Shown here in pieces: positions 33,501-45,893 of a DNA stretch of 64,000 nt. Under the pieces are notes generated by a model, which was not told the DNA's origin, made no database searches, and worked only from the letters and a program-made list of their open reading frames with translations. The DNA is from Rattus norvegicus (lineage: Eukaryota > Chordata > Mammalia > Rodentia > Muridae), in assembly GCF_036323735.1 (NCBI RefSeq), contig NC_086020.1, positions 127,567,210-127,631,209 of the forward strand. Direction: 5' to 3'. A program made the translations under genes and the position numbers. Each line of letters opens with the position of its first letter. The first letter of the stretch is position 1.

Positions 33501-35879
33501 AAATCTTTACCTCTGCATACACATTACTATTTCGATCTTTTTGCACTTTCTCTTTCATGGTGCACAGTCTCAGCATTAAAAAACAGACAACATCAGGTTG
33601 AGTGCTAAATGGAAAGTATAAAAATAGAAACCACAGACTCAATGGAGTAAAATTTCAGAGACTGAAGAATTAAAGGATACCAGTACCTTTCATTTCAATG
33701 TAATAAGGCATCAGAATCAATTGCCAAAAGTTAAGATTTAAAAATGCAATAGACATTTGAAAATTTTTAGGGCTCCAGTGTGTCCACCTCTTACCACTGT
33801 AACCTCAATCAAAAGTCCCTGTGGGATGTTGAGAGCCCAAAGGAGGAGATGGGCTGAGACTTTTGGAACAAGGTTATTGAGCCTGATCGTTAGGTCAATT
33901 ATAAGGGTCAAGTGGACTCAGGCAGGAACAAACAACTGAATAACTGAAGTCTGGGGATCATTCAAAGTCACACTTGAGGTTCTATGGATGAAAATATTGT
34001 TAAAAAGACATTCAAAAATAAAATAAAGAGCTTTGGAGGTTAGGACGCTCAGGCTCAAATTATTAGGAATTGAGAATAGCTCTAAGTTTGTTTCAGAATT
34101 CAGGCATGGTGGGAATCTTATTTTACTTTATAAGATTGAAAAAAGTCAAACAGCTTTCTGTATTAAAAATTACATTCTGTGAAAATATTTATTAATAAAT
34201 TAATTTCTCTGATTTCAATGTATCACTTTCAATTAAAAAGACAGTCTGCTACTCCTTTACCTGGAGATGAGCCTATTCCCCAAGCACAATTGATGGATTA
34301 CCTGGAATGATAGTAGAGAGGCAGGAGATGCTGGCATATGTTTTCTCTGTTCTATAAAGTGAGGCTGGTGCTGCCTGTGCCAGCTGGAGATACTTTACCG
34401 CCTCTGTGAACATAAAGCAACATGCATCTCCAAGCACGTATATAAGATCTCACCCTTAGCTGATCACAGAGGACTTTGAGATCCTCAACCATGGGCAACC
34501 TCAAAAGATAAACCACTACCCACAACGTTCTACTTGATTGGATTGTCTTCCCTGTGAGAGAAATATGCTTGACCTCTAGTTCGTTTATGTGGACTTTGTT
34601 GTTTGTAATCACAACTATTACAATGTTTTCAGAATTCTCTAAAACATGATTAAAGCATCAAGAATATGAGTCAAGTATATGAATCAAGTCTATGTGTGTG
34701 CTTTTTTCACTCTGTAAGAATCTACCTATTCCACCCTGAAATCTTTTATGTATTTTAAATAAAATATTATCTTATTTTTATGCTACTTAGATGGATGCAG
34801 AAGTGAATGTCAAACAACTTTCATGACAGTGCGCGTACATCACTAGGGTTTTTTCCTTCTCTATTTCATCTTTATATTGCCTAATTCATGAAATTATCAG
34901 TTGGATCAAGTTTCTGCCAGCTCTGGTAGAGAAATCCAACCAGAAGTGATCATGGTCTATGAGAGGTAAGCCATGGGTATTTCAGTGGTCCCATGGGCAA
35001 TTCCCCAAAGTCACATAGTAACATAAACATGGGTATTTAAGGAACATGAGGAAGTGACTTGGGCAGTAGCAAGAGGGAATGTTAACAATCTGTGGTCTGG
35101 GTATTCATCTCATTAATGATGAAACACCATCTGAAAAATGTGAGAGATGAATATTTTCAAACAGAAGGTATTTTAGATATAATCAGATGTGACAATGCCA
35201 TCTGGAGTCCCTATCCTAGCCACTCAAGGACTGCTCAAGCGAGGACTGCATTTAGAAGATTAAGTGTGATACTGGCTTAGCATGTTTTACTAGAAGATTG
35301 TTATGATTCAGAGACAGCTAGGAGCCCTAAGTCATAGACATAATACAAATCACTGTCTATCTAATATTATTCTAAACATGTTAGGCTAGATTCCCAATAG
35401 TACATGATCTTTCTGCACCAAGTAAAAGTTACTGGATCTTTTATCTTCTAATGTGGGTAAGGATGGAACTGATAGTAACAGATCAGGGCTGCTCTACTTT
35501 AAAGCAGTGACTTGTTTTAACTCTTGTGTTGCTGCGGGCTATAAAGTTCAAAGAGGGAGAAATAGGGTGGTGCTACTAGCCACTATTCCTTGTAGCACAT
35601 CTTGTTTATTTCTACAGGAGTCATGGTGTTCTTCCTCAGCCAAGTTTTGTAAAGCAACTCATTGTCTTGTTTGGATTTTATCTCCCACAGTGCTGTTTGG
35701 TGAAGGTTTCAAGCTTCAAACAGAATATTGATAGTGTAAAATCTATAATCTAGAGATTGGTTTTGTCTCTCAGATTTCTGAAGCAATCAAAGTTATATGT
35801 GTAGACTTTAATTGATGTATGGTCAGTCTACCAATGACCAAGCCCTTGATTTTGCTGTTTTTGTTGGTATTAGTAGTAT
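33501..35879. other. Unassigned DNA
   Basis: About 2.4 kb without an assignable repeat or gene. The 33770-33960 and 34340-34620 parts are slightly GC-richer and could be old degraded repeats, but I cannot place them. Confidence 0.4.
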
Positions 35880-36033
35880 TTGTTTGTTTTGTTTTTGAAA
35901 CAGAGTTTCCTTGATTATCCCTGGCTGTCCTGTAACTCCTCTGTAAAACAGACTGACCTCAAAATCAGAGATCTGCCTGCCCCTGCTTCCTGAGGGCTGG
36001 GATTCAAAACATGTACCACCATTGGTTGGCTTC
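35880..36033 (-). mobile_element. B1 SINE, antisense
   Basis: Complement of B1: 'gaaacagagtttccttgatt', 'ccctggctgtcctgtaactc', 'gacctcaaaatcagagatct', 'gcctgcccctgcttcctgag' and 'gctgggattcaaaacatgta'. Confidence 0.93.
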
Positions 36034-38127
36034 CTTACCCTAGAAAATTAACTTTTGTTCTCCAAACAGCTATTAGTTCTTAATATCTACTTATCTGTGG
36101 TTTTATCTGGCTTGAGCATGTGCAGGTCTTGTGTATGTATCATTATCTACTATAGATTTGTATGTACAACTGTTCATCTATGTCTGGAGTTCCAGAATCT
36201 TTGTAGCCATATAATATGTATGGCTCGTACAGTCTTCCCATCCATTCCTGACAATGATCCCTGAGGTTTTGGAGCAGGCAGGAGCAGGGTGATTATACAA
36301 ATGCCTTATTTAGGAATTATCATACTCTAGCCTCTCGACCCTTGACCATTTGTAGTTCTCTAAGTTAATTGTAATCTACAGCAAAAAGAAGCTTCTCTGA
36401 TGGCAAATGAAAAATGTATTAATCTACAGGTACAAAGACAAATGTTTAAGAATAGGTAAAATATTGTACCCATGTACCTGAGTAATAGTAAAGGTTCGCC
36501 TCTAGATCCCATGACTTACCTAGTCATGGGTTTTTGACACTTATATTAGTACTAGATATAGGTTTTATCTTGTAAATTCTAAAACTAATGAGAAAGTGAC
36601 TGGTTTTTTACATGAGGCTCATGCCTTCATTGCATTAATGGGCATGTCTTTAGGCCAATAATTATTATAGCTCATATTGTTGACAGCTGGATAAGATTGA
36701 TTATTACTTTTTTCCTCTGGTAGCAAACATCAAAGCTAACACACACAAATGAGAAAAAAACAAACATTTTCTTTCTTGGTATGGGTTATTACTTTTAATT
36801 AAATATTCAGAATGTTTATAAGCAGCTCCATTAATTTGTCTGAAATTTTTCATAATTTCATTTTCTTAATAGTTAAATAGCATTACATTGCTGAATGCAG
36901 CATATTTTATTGTATATTCCTCAGTTGATGGATACCTAGGCTATGAAATAAAGCATAAAAAATAAGAAGTATACAGGAAGATACTCATCCATTTTACCCT
37001 TTTTCTTTAGAAAATGTGCTATGTGTTAGGTTAATATTAATCTCTATGGAAAATTTCATCTGCAGAACTGACAGGTATCATGAGAATCATCAGAAAGGCC
37101 TTTCATATTAGCTCTATTATTTAGTGACCATTTTACTTTGAACAAGTCACACAATAGCCTTGTATCTCTTTCTACTAAATGAGTTTTGGTTAGAATAATA
37201 TTTGTGGTCCCTTCAAATTTTAGTAGCCTGATTTTGGCTCACAAGCAGCCCAAACGGTTAAATAATATTCTGGAATTGGTTGTAGATGATAATCAAACTC
37301 TTAAGTGAACAAAATGAGTCACTTTTGGATATTTTCAAAACCTTTTTATCATTGTTTTACTCCCCTCGGATGCATATTTAGTTTAGACATTGAGGTATAG
37401 ATTTAATTATTATCAACATGAATGCTTTGACCATTTTTATAGAAGAGTGATAGTTTTGGATTGAAAATTCTAAGACTAAGGAAAAGCCTCGGAAATGTAG
37501 CTTGTATTTGAGTCAGCCAACTGCTTTTGCAATTGTCAGATGCATTTCTCTTCATATTCATGAAAAATTAGAAATAGAATTCAATAGAAATTCAATAAAA
37601 ATAAATAAAAATTCAATAGAAATTTTTAGCACAATTTTATCATATGATTAATACTTCCATGACGTTTGGAGACATTACTTGTGAAGCAACAAATACAACA
37701 GATGCAGAAGTCACATAAAAACAATTTGTCTACTTTAAATTATAAAGTGTTATGTAAATGCATAATAATTAAATTGTGAATAATATCATTATAAAACTGT
37801 TAAAATATTTCTAAAAATGAAAATATCAAAGTGAACAATGTGAAGTTTATTTTTTTATTCTTACAGTATTTTTCATCAATCAAACATTAAATTTCTGTAC
37901 TTGCCAATGTCTGGATCTCTTAATGTTTGTCAGTTACTGGCGATGGCAAGGCTGATCTGTTACTATGGTAGGAGCTGATGCAAATTGTCCTAAGACATTT
38001 TCTAATGAAGTATTAGACTTTTGTCTATCACAATCACTGTGCTATTCCTAGGATAGAGAAGTAAAAGTGGAGGTCATGCTTATGCTGTAGGTATAATGGG
38101 TTTGGGTATGAAAGAATTGCAGTAGAA
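36034..38127. other. Unassigned AT-rich DNA
   Basis: About 2.1 kb of apparently single-copy sequence with no supported gene. 'aaattcaataaaaataaat' repeats near 37570-37625 are a local AT-rich microduplication. Confidence 0.5.
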
Positions 38128-39307
38128 TTTATTTTTTATTAGATATTTTTATTTACATTTCAAGAGTTAACACATTTCCTTGTTTCCTGTCCATAAACAC
38201 CCTATTCCATCCCTTCTCCCCTTCTTGCATGAGGGTATTCCCCCACCCAACCACCCACCCTTCCTGCCTCCTGATATTCCCCTATACAAGGGGGTCCAGC
38301 CTTGACAGGACCAAGGGCTTATCTTTCCACTGGTGCTCAACAGTCCATCCTCTCCTCATATGCACTTGGAGCCATGGGTCTGTCCATGTGTACCCTTTGG
38401 GTGGTGGTTTAGTCCCTAGGAGCTCTGGTTGTTTTGTATTGTTGTCATTATGGGGTTGCAAGCCCCTTCAACTCCTTTAATCCTTTCTCTAATTCCCCTA
38501 ATGGGTACCCCATTCTCAGTTCAATGTTTGGCAGCTAGCATCACCTCTGAATTTGTAATGCTGTGGCAGAGCCTCTCAGGAGACATTTATGTCAGGCTCC
38601 TGTCATCATGAACTTCTTGGCATCTGCAATAGTGTCTGGGTTTGGTTGCTGTATGTATATATCAGCTGGATCCCCAGGTGGGGCAGGTTCTGAATGATCA
38701 TTCCTTCAGTCTCTGCTCCAAACTTTGTCTCCATATCTCCTCCTATGAATATTTTTGTTGCCCCATTTAAGAAGAACTAAAGCATCTGCACTTTGGTTGT
38801 CCTTCTTTTTGGGCTTCATATGGTCTATGGATTGTATCTTGGGTAATTTGAGCTTTGTTACTAATATCCACTTTTCAGTTAGCGTATACAGTGTATGTAT
38901 TTTTTTTTGTGATTGGATTACCTCACTCAGCATGATATTTTCTAGTTCATTCCATTTGCCTCTGACTTTCATGAAGTCATTGTTTTTGATAGCTGAGTAG
39001 TACTCCACTGTGTAGATGTACCACATTTTCTGTATCCATTCCTCTGTTGAAGGGCTGAATACTTTCCAGCTACTTGCAATTATAAATTAGACTGCTATGA
39101 ACATAATGGAGCATGTGTCTTTGATGTATGTTGGAGAATCATTTGGGTATATTCCTAGGAGTGGTATAGCTGGGTAGTGGAATGTCCAATTTTCTGAGGA
39201 ACCTCCAGACTGATTTTCAGAGTAGTTGTGCCAGTTTGCAATCCTACCAACAATGGAGAAGTGATCCTATTTCTCCACATCCTCGCCAACATCTGTTGTC
39301 ACTGGAG

Positions 39308-39312
<5 letters not shown>
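38128..39312 (-). pseudogene. L1-D 3' part: ORF2 C-terminus and 3' UTR
   Basis: Minus-strand older L1. The 3' UTR occupies about 38128-38868, with the T-rich left edge as its A-tail and the older-type 'gtctccatatctcctcctat' segment. Upstream on the minus strand is the ORF2 C-terminus, reading MWYIYTVEYYSAIKNNDFMK and on through LSEVIQSQKK. The normal terminal Ser-Gly-Tyr-stop is mutated, so the frame reads on to 38706. The element is split at 39312 by L1-E and continues at 40312. Confidence 0.93.

Positions 39313-39364
<52 letters not shown>
39311..39364 (-). repeat. (TAA)n tail of L1-E
   Basis: About 17 TTA units on the plus strand form the 3' tail of the minus-strand L1-E; the tail has become a trinucleotide microsatellite. 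Confidence 0.95.
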
Positions 39365-39367
<3 letters not shown>

Positions 39368-40311
39368 TGAGTATTTCTTATTTACATTTCGAGTGTTATT
39401 CCCTTTCCCGGTTTCTGGGCAAACATCCCCCTTCCCCCTCCCCTTCTTATGGGTGTTCCCCTCCCCATCCTCCCCCCCTTGCCACCCTCCCCCCAACAAT
39501 CTAGTTCACTGGGGGTTCAGTCTTAGCAGGACCCAGGGCTTCCCCTTCCACTGGTGCTCTTACTAGGATATGCATTGCTACATATGAGGTCAGAGTCCAG
39601 GGTCAGTCCATGTATAGTCTTTAGGTAGTGGCTTAGTCCCTGGAAGCTCTGGTTGCTTGGCATTGTTGTACATATGGGGTCTCGAGCCCCTTCAAGCTCT
39701 TCCAGTTCTTTCTCTGATTCCTTCAACGGGGGTCCTATTCTCAGTTCAGTGGTTTGCTGCTGGCATTCGCCTCTGTATTTGCTGTATTCTGGCTGTGTCT
39801 CTCAGGAGAGATCTACATCCGGCTCCTGTTGGCCTGCACTTCTTTGCTTCATCAATCTTGTCTAATTGGATGGCTGTATATGTATGGGCCATATGTGGGA
39901 CAGGCTCTGAATGGGTGTTCCTTCTGTGTCTGTTTTAATCTTTGCCTCTCTATTCCCTGCCAAGGGTATTCTTGTTCCCCTTTTAAAGAAGGAGTGAAGC
40001 TTTCACATTTTGATCATTCGTCTTGAGTTTCATTTGTTCTAGGGATCTAGGGTAATTCAAGCATTTGGGCTAATAGCCACTTATCAATGAGTGCATACCA
40101 TGTGTGTTTTTCTGTGATTGGGTTACCTCATTCAGGATGATATTTTCCAGTTCCAACCATTTGCCTACGAATTTCATAAAGTCATTGTTTTTGATAGCTG
40201 AGTAATATTCCATTGTGTAGATGTACCACATTTTCTGTATCCATTCCTCTGTTGAAGGGCATCTGGGTTCTTTCCAGCTTCTGGCTATTATAAATAAGGC
40301 TGCTATGAACA
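39313..40311 (-). mobile_element. L1-E: young 5'-truncated L1 nested in L1-D
   Basis: A young rat L1: complete 3' UTR (39365-40069) plus the last 80 or so codons of ORF2 (40311-40070) in an intact frame ending at the family's ..SLISGY terminus. It sits inside the older L1-D with the 16-base duplication tgtcactggagttttt at 39297-39312 and 40312-40327. Near-consensus sequence ('cattTCGAGTGttattccc') and the perfect duplication show recent insertion. The open frame on the minus strand runs across the junction from L1-D (start 40339). Confidence 0.96.
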
Positions 40312-42048
40312 TGTCACTGGAGTTTTTTATCTTAGCCATTCTGACTGGTGTGAGGTGGAATCATCTCAGGTTTGTTTTGGTTTGCAATTCCCTGATAACT
40401 AAGGATGTTGGACATTTCTTTAGGTGCTTCTCAGCCATTTGATATTGTTCAGCTGAGAATTCTTTGTTTAACTCTGTTCTCCATTGTTTAATAGGGCTAT
40501 TTGATTCTCTGGAGTCTAACTTCTTGAATTCTTTGTATATATTGGATATTAGCTCTCTATCAGAAGTAGTGTTGGTGAAGATCTTTTCCCAATCTGTTGT
40601 TTGCCATTTTGTTCTAATGACAGTGTCCTTTGCCTTACAGAAAGTTTGCAATTTTATGAGGTCCCATTTTTTGATTCTCAATCTCAGAGCATAAGCGATT
40701 TGTATTCTGTTCAGAAAATTTTCCCCAATGTCCATGTGTTCGAGGCTCTTCCCCATTTTTTCTTCTATTGGTTTGAGTGTTTCTGGTTTTATGTAGAGGT
40801 CCTTGATCCACTTGGACATAAGTTTTTTACTGGTCAATAAGAATGGATTGATCTGCATTCTTCTACATGCTGACCTCCAGTTGAAGCAGCACCATTTGCT
40901 GAAAATGCTCTTTTTGTCCACTAAATGGATTTAGCTCCTTTGTCAAATATCAAGTGACCATGGGTATGTGCATTCATTTCTGGGTCTTCAAATCTCTTCC
41001 ATTGACCTACTTACCTGTCTCTGTATCAACACCATATAGTTGTTTTTTAATCATTGTTGTTCTGTAATATGTCTTGAGGTCAGGGATGGTGAGTTCCCCA
41101 GAAGTTCTCTTATAGTTTAGGATCATTTTTGCTCTCTTGGGTTTTGGTTAATCGAAATGAATATGTAAATTGTTCTTTCTAACTCTATGAAGTATGGAGT
41201 TGGAATTTTGATGGAGATTGCATTGAATCTGTAGGTTGCTTTGGGGAAAATGGTTATTTTTACAATATTAATCCCCTCAATCCATGAGCATGGGAGATCT
41301 TTCCATCTTCTGAGATCTTCAATTTCTTTCTTCAGAGACTTGAAGTTCTTATCATACATATCTTTCACTTGTTTGGTTAGAGTCACTCCGGAGTATTTTT
41401 GTTATTTGTAACTGTTGTGAATGGTGTCATTTCCCTAATTTCTTTCTCAGCCTGCTTATCCTTTCAGTAGTGGAAGGCTACTGATTTGTTTGAGTTATTT
41501 TTATACCAAACCACATTGCTGAATTTGTTTATTGGGCTTAGTAGTTCTCTGGTAGAACTTTTAGGGACACCTAAGTATACTATCATATCATCTGCAAATA
41601 GTGATATTTTGACTTCTTCCTTTCCAATTTGTATCCCTTTGACCTTCTTTTGCTGTCTGATTGCTCTTGCTAGGGCATCAAGTACTATATTGAGCAAGTA
41701 GGGAGGGAGTAGGCAGCTTTGTCTAGTCTGTGATTTTAATGGGATTGCTTCAAGCTTCTCTCCATTTAGTTTGATGTTGGTTACTGGTTTGCTGTATATT
41801 GCTTTTATCATGTTTAAGTATGGGCCTTGAATTTCTGATCTTTCTAAAACTTTTGATATGAAGGGGTGTTGAATTTTGTCAAATGCTTTCTCAGCATCTA
41901 ATGAGATAATCATGTGTTTTTTCCCTTTGAGTTTGTTTATATAGTGGATTAAGTTGATGGATTTCTGTATATTGAACCATCCCTGTATCCCTGTGATTAA
42001 GACTACTTGATCATGATGGATGATCATTTTAATGTGTTCTTGGATGCC
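40312..42048 (-). pseudogene. L1-D ORF2 pseudogene (reverse transcriptase to C-terminal region)
   Basis: Continuation of L1-D upstream of L1-E. Long open stretches survive at 42027-41464 and 40921-40361. The first covers the reverse transcriptase fingers and palm: ISLDAEKAFDKIQHPF, then SLFADDMIVYL with the catalytic Asp pair intact near 41587-41598. The second covers the C-terminal region and keeps frame past the A-run that is broken in other copies (reads NSPIKQW). Between them stops and frameshifts interrupt. At about 42048 ORF2 joins directly to ORF1 codons because the middle of the element is deleted. Confidence 0.93.
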
Positions 42049-42245
42049 CTGTATTTCTTTAAGGGAGTTATTTATGTTGTTTAAAGTCCTTTATCATCAT
42101 CATGAAGTATGATTTTTAAGTCCAAATCTTGCTTTTCTTGTGTGTTTGGATATTCAATATTTGGTTTCTTGGGAGAATTGGGTCCTGATGATCCCAAATA
42201 GTCTTAGTTTCTTTTTCTTAGATTCCTGGACTTACACCTAGCCAT
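42049..42245 (-). pseudogene. L1-D ORF1 N-terminal remnant
   Basis: About 65 codons of ORF1 on the minus strand from an ATG at 42245. It begins M-A-R like the intact copy, has an in-frame stop within 15 codons, and continues to a 'DFK..' coiled-coil start and 'SLKEIQ'. At about 42048 it fuses to ORF2 at 'IQEHIK', so roughly 2.7 kb, including most of ORF1 and the ORF2 endonuclease, is missing. Confidence 0.85.
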
Positions 42246-42857
42246 TTGGTTATCACTGGTGTTAGCTGGTCTTCTTGTCTCTGACAGTGGATTGACCCTA
42301 CTTTAAGGCTGTGTGTTAACCCTCCTGGAGACTGGCTTTCTCCCAGCGGGATCTGGCTCCAAGGAGCTTCTGGTGCAGGCAGAAACTGAAAGGGTCCTGT
42401 CCCAAACTGCTCCTTGGTTTTTGCGTTCTGAAGTCTTGAGGTGGCTTTCTCAGAGCAGAAGTAGTGGTCTTCCCTCTGCTCTCAGATGTATTAGAGCTCC
42501 TGGTGACTGGCTTTCAGCTCTGGGTGCAGCCAAGAGTGTCCTCCTGTTCCAGAGTGGTCCTGTGTTTGTGTGTCCTGAGGGGTCCGGGCAGGTCCCTAGG
42601 AGCAGAAGTTGAAGTCTTATCTCTGCTCTAAGGTGTGTCAGCACTCCTGGCGACTGGCTTTCAGCTCTGGGCACAGGCAGAGGCCAAAAGGATCCTCTCT
42701 CTGACTGCTCCTAGGTTCCTGTATTCAGAGAGCTATAGGTGGGTTCCTCTTGGGCCAGGAATGTGAGCAGAAGTGGTGGACTCCCCTGAGTTCTCAGGAA
42801 TGTCTGCATTTCTGAGAGTCCAGCTCCCTTCCCCATGGGATTTGGGTACAGAGAAGA
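42246..42857 (-). promoter_or_regulatory. L1-D 5' UTR with tandem monomer-like units
   Basis: GC-rich leader on the minus strand made of related units. The segment 'actggctttc' with the same surroundings recurs at 42331, 42506 and 42653 (spacings 175 and 147 bases). The far end (42820-42857) resembles the unit at 52377-52420 of the composite L1. L1 monomers carry the internal promoter; here they are decayed. Confidence 0.8.
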
Positions 42858-43054
42858 AGGCAGTGTGTGTCCTTATATATATATTCCACATGCACATGCA
42901 TGTATAATCAAGTAAAAGATACATCTCATATATTCAAAAATTTCATATTTCAAAAATCCATTTTGAATTCTTTTCTTGTTACATTTGTAAAGCATATTTT
43001 ATATTAACTCTCAAAAATCAAGCTACTTGTCCTCATTGCTTCCTTTTTTACTCT
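42858..43054. other. Unassigned AT-rich DNA
   Basis: Host flank just upstream of L1-D; short AT and CATG-containing stretch, nothing recognised. Confidence 0.5.
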
Positions 43055-43190
43055 ATTTTTATTAAAAATAGATTTGTGTCTCAAGCAATGTATGCTGGCC
43101 ACATTTTCCCCTTCCTCCACTCCTCCCAGCTTCCATAACTTTCCACTACCCACTCCCCTAGATCTACTCCCTCTCCTTTCTCATTCTTTG
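43055..43190 (-). mobile_element. Ancient L1 3' end, antisense
   Basis: 'tttttattaaaaatagattt' leads into 'ccccttcctccactcctccc' and 'agatctactccctctccttt', the pyrimidine-rich antisense pattern of an old rodent L1 3' terminus. Confidence 0.6.
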
Positions 43191-45225
43191 TAGTTAGTCA
43201 TCAGTGTCTAGGGGAAGGCCACCATTTTAGTGACAGTACCAGTGTTCTTTTTCACTCTATGTGCATGCATGAGAAGTTAAAATGTAGGGAATGATTAAAG
43301 GTAAGTTATGTGTAGCAAATTGCATCTTTTTCTTGCAATTCTGGCTCTAATCCTGTGCCCATGCCAACCTGATCTCTGTGTGTAGATGACAGTATTACAT
43401 CCAATGAGGTGATAAAAACATCAGCATTAGAATATGGGTTCCCCAGAGTTGCACTCAATTGCTTGGTTCACTGAGCCATGATGCTTCTGAGGTGGTTCTG
43501 AACTGATCCTAGTATCTTGTAGGCATTTTAAATATCTCTCAGGCAAACTAGAGAAGTGGTTCATGTGACCATAACCCTTCCCTCTCTGAACAATTATGCT
43601 TCCTAAACTTTCCTAAAGTAGTAACATCTGTTGATCTTCAGTTAACATCCCCACATACAAATAAATCAGATAAGGACTGAAATGTGGGTACAATGTTTTT
43701 TGTGGCTTAGTTGAAAGTCTTTACTCTGATCTTATTGTTTGGCATTCTCTTGTTCATCTTTCTCTCTTATATGAATGCTTTAGGCACCAAAAGGTTACTT
43801 TTATGTTGATACATGCAGCTTTGTGATCAAAGTTAATCACATAATATTTGCATCCCTATTATTCCAAATCCAGACCTAATATACAAGCTTCTTCTCAATA
43901 ATAACAACTCCAAGTGAAAATGGCTGTGACCAGTGTTCAGTTCCATACAACCTTGACAAACATGGAGGACCCAGTATAGTTTAGAAGTTGTTTGTTTGCT
44001 GTTGGTCAATGACATTGACTTTAGAAAATATCTCAAAATAGAGACTGCAGGGTATTTTTCTCTTCCAATTTTCCCACAAAGTCCTTCTTCTTTATTTCAT
44101 TAGAAACAATTAGGCATATTGCACTGGTGGAGATTAATACTGCAAAATGTCAATGGTGTGTCTGCTTTGAAAAAATATTGAGCTGAAGAGTAAATAGCAA
44201 TACAATGAAAATGCCCTGACACCTTGCTTGCAGGATAAAGAGCAGTCTGAGAAGGCAAGAAGAGTAATGAAGGAGATAATAACATGATCATGATATTGAT
44301 TTCAGTAGTTTATGTTTCTATAAAATCTAATGAATAGATACATAGAAAACAAAGCAGACCCCTCAGAAACACAGAAAGTCGGGGATAACAGGTATAATCT
44401 GTAATGGAAGCAATGGTCCTGGCAGTCCTCTCAAGAGAATGCTACAAAGGAAATAGTGACCAATAGGGACCCTTTGTGACTTTTGCTGCTTAGATGTCAT
44501 CAGTCAGCAACATCATCCCTTGCCCTTCCTCCCATCATATAGGATGTAGTATTGTCTTCCATAATCTGAAACACCTTGTCTTTACATCATATGAGACATG
44601 CTATTCTCCACAGTGTGGATTCTGTTGAAAAATTCCCTCAAAATGCAACAAAAGATTAATGAAACAGAAATGTAATTTCCTTTTTAAACATCAGACACAG
44701 AACATTATCCAATGTACTCTGTTGAAATTTTCTCTATTGTTCTAAGACCCTGATGGTCCCCATGATAGAATTTTTTCTTGAGCTTTTATTGATTAATTAA
44801 TTAATTTATTCTTTTAGATGACTAATCAAGTTGAACAGTGACATGTGATGTATAAAATCACTGAAAAATCAAACTTCAGTACCTACATGTGTGTTTCTTT
44901 GGATGCAGTCCCACCAATCCATCACTGTATTGTCCACAGTTGCTTTTGTAAATATGATATGGCTGAGTGTTTGTCAGGGAGCATATGATGACCCTGTGAA
45001 CCTTCAGTCTTTACTATTTGACCTTCTACAGATAAAGTTTGTAGGCACTTGAGATAAGATCTAAAGAATAAATTTGAGGCTTTTGCTTTAATATTGATTC
45101 TTTTTCTTTATCAATTATCAAAATAGAAGAAAAGTAAGAAAATGAAATAAAAACGTTGTGTACAGTTGAGTTTTATTTAAGAATTCAAAAACATTCCCTT
45201 CATTTTTGAATTATCAGGGAAATCC
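43191..45225. other. Unassigned AT-rich DNA
   Basis: About 2 kb with no supported gene or clear repeat, apart from a short (ATTA)n at about 44790-44815. Confidence 0.5.
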
Positions 45226-45373
45226 ACAGAAAGAATATGGGAAAGAGAGAGATATAGAAGAAGAGGAAAGGAATAAATAGGGAAGAAGAGAAAGGTGAAG
45301 AAGTATGGGGAGGGGGAGAGAAGAGCAGAGTTCAAGAAAGGATGAGAAGGGAGAGGCAGAGTGAGGGGGGATG
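45226..45373 (+). repeat. Purine-rich (GGAA/GAGA) tract
   Basis: Nearly 150 bases dominated by A and G on the plus strand, with 'ggggagggggagagaagagc' in the centre. Low-complexity, imperfect; capable of triplex (H-DNA) formation where mirror-symmetric. Confidence 0.85.
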
Positions 45374-45680
45374 ATCTGGAGCTTACAGATACAGAGTTTG
45401 TAGTGCTATACAGAATCTTAGGAATTATAGTGAGAGTTGATGTGATTCTAAAGTCCCCTAGAAGAAAGTACTTTTTTAAAGAACTGGTTCTTTTTTCCTC
45501 GGGTCTACTCCTGATTGCTTAATGCACACACAAATTGATCAGGGTACTTCATTATGCTTTACTAAAATTCTACTGGTGACATTGTTAACCAAGTCCAAAG
45601 TACTTATAAAACATCATCCACACTTGCATTTGACCTATACGAAACATCTCTTGTGTATTGCTATTGGTTGCATCACTTGC

Positions 45681-45683
<3 letters not shown>
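45374..45683. other. Unassigned DNA
   Basis: Nothing recognised. Confidence 0.5.

Positions 45684-45718
<35 letters not shown>
45684..45718. repeat. (TA)n microsatellite
   Basis: Pure TA run of about 17 units. Confidence 0.96.
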
Positions 45719-45720
<2 letters not shown>

Positions 45721-45790
45721 AAAGGGTATAAGAGTTGGGAGTTGGGACATCTATAGTCAGAAAGGATTATGGAATAGAGCCAAGCACAGG

Positions 45791-45890
45791 AGGATTGGGT
45801 TAGGGTTAAGGTTAGGATTAGGGTTAGGAATAAGGTTTGCGTTAGGGTTAAGGTTGAGCTTGGGGCTCAATTTGGGTTTAGGGTAGGCGT
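45791..45890 (+). repeat. Degenerate interstitial telomere-like tract
   Basis: A run of hexamer-spaced units related to TTAGGG: four exact TTAGGG plus variants such as TTAAGG, TTAGGA, TTGAGC and TTTGGG over about 100 bases. Mostly in 6-base register on the plus strand. It lies 70 bases after a (TA)n tract. No B1, L1 or other element explains it. Confidence 0.88.
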
Positions 45891-45893
45891 TGG

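Noticed and set aside
42040..42060. L1-D internal deletion as a spliced integrated L1
   Set aside because: The other copies show no GT donor at the ORF1 side or AG acceptor at the ORF2 side of the joint, so canonical splicing is not supported.
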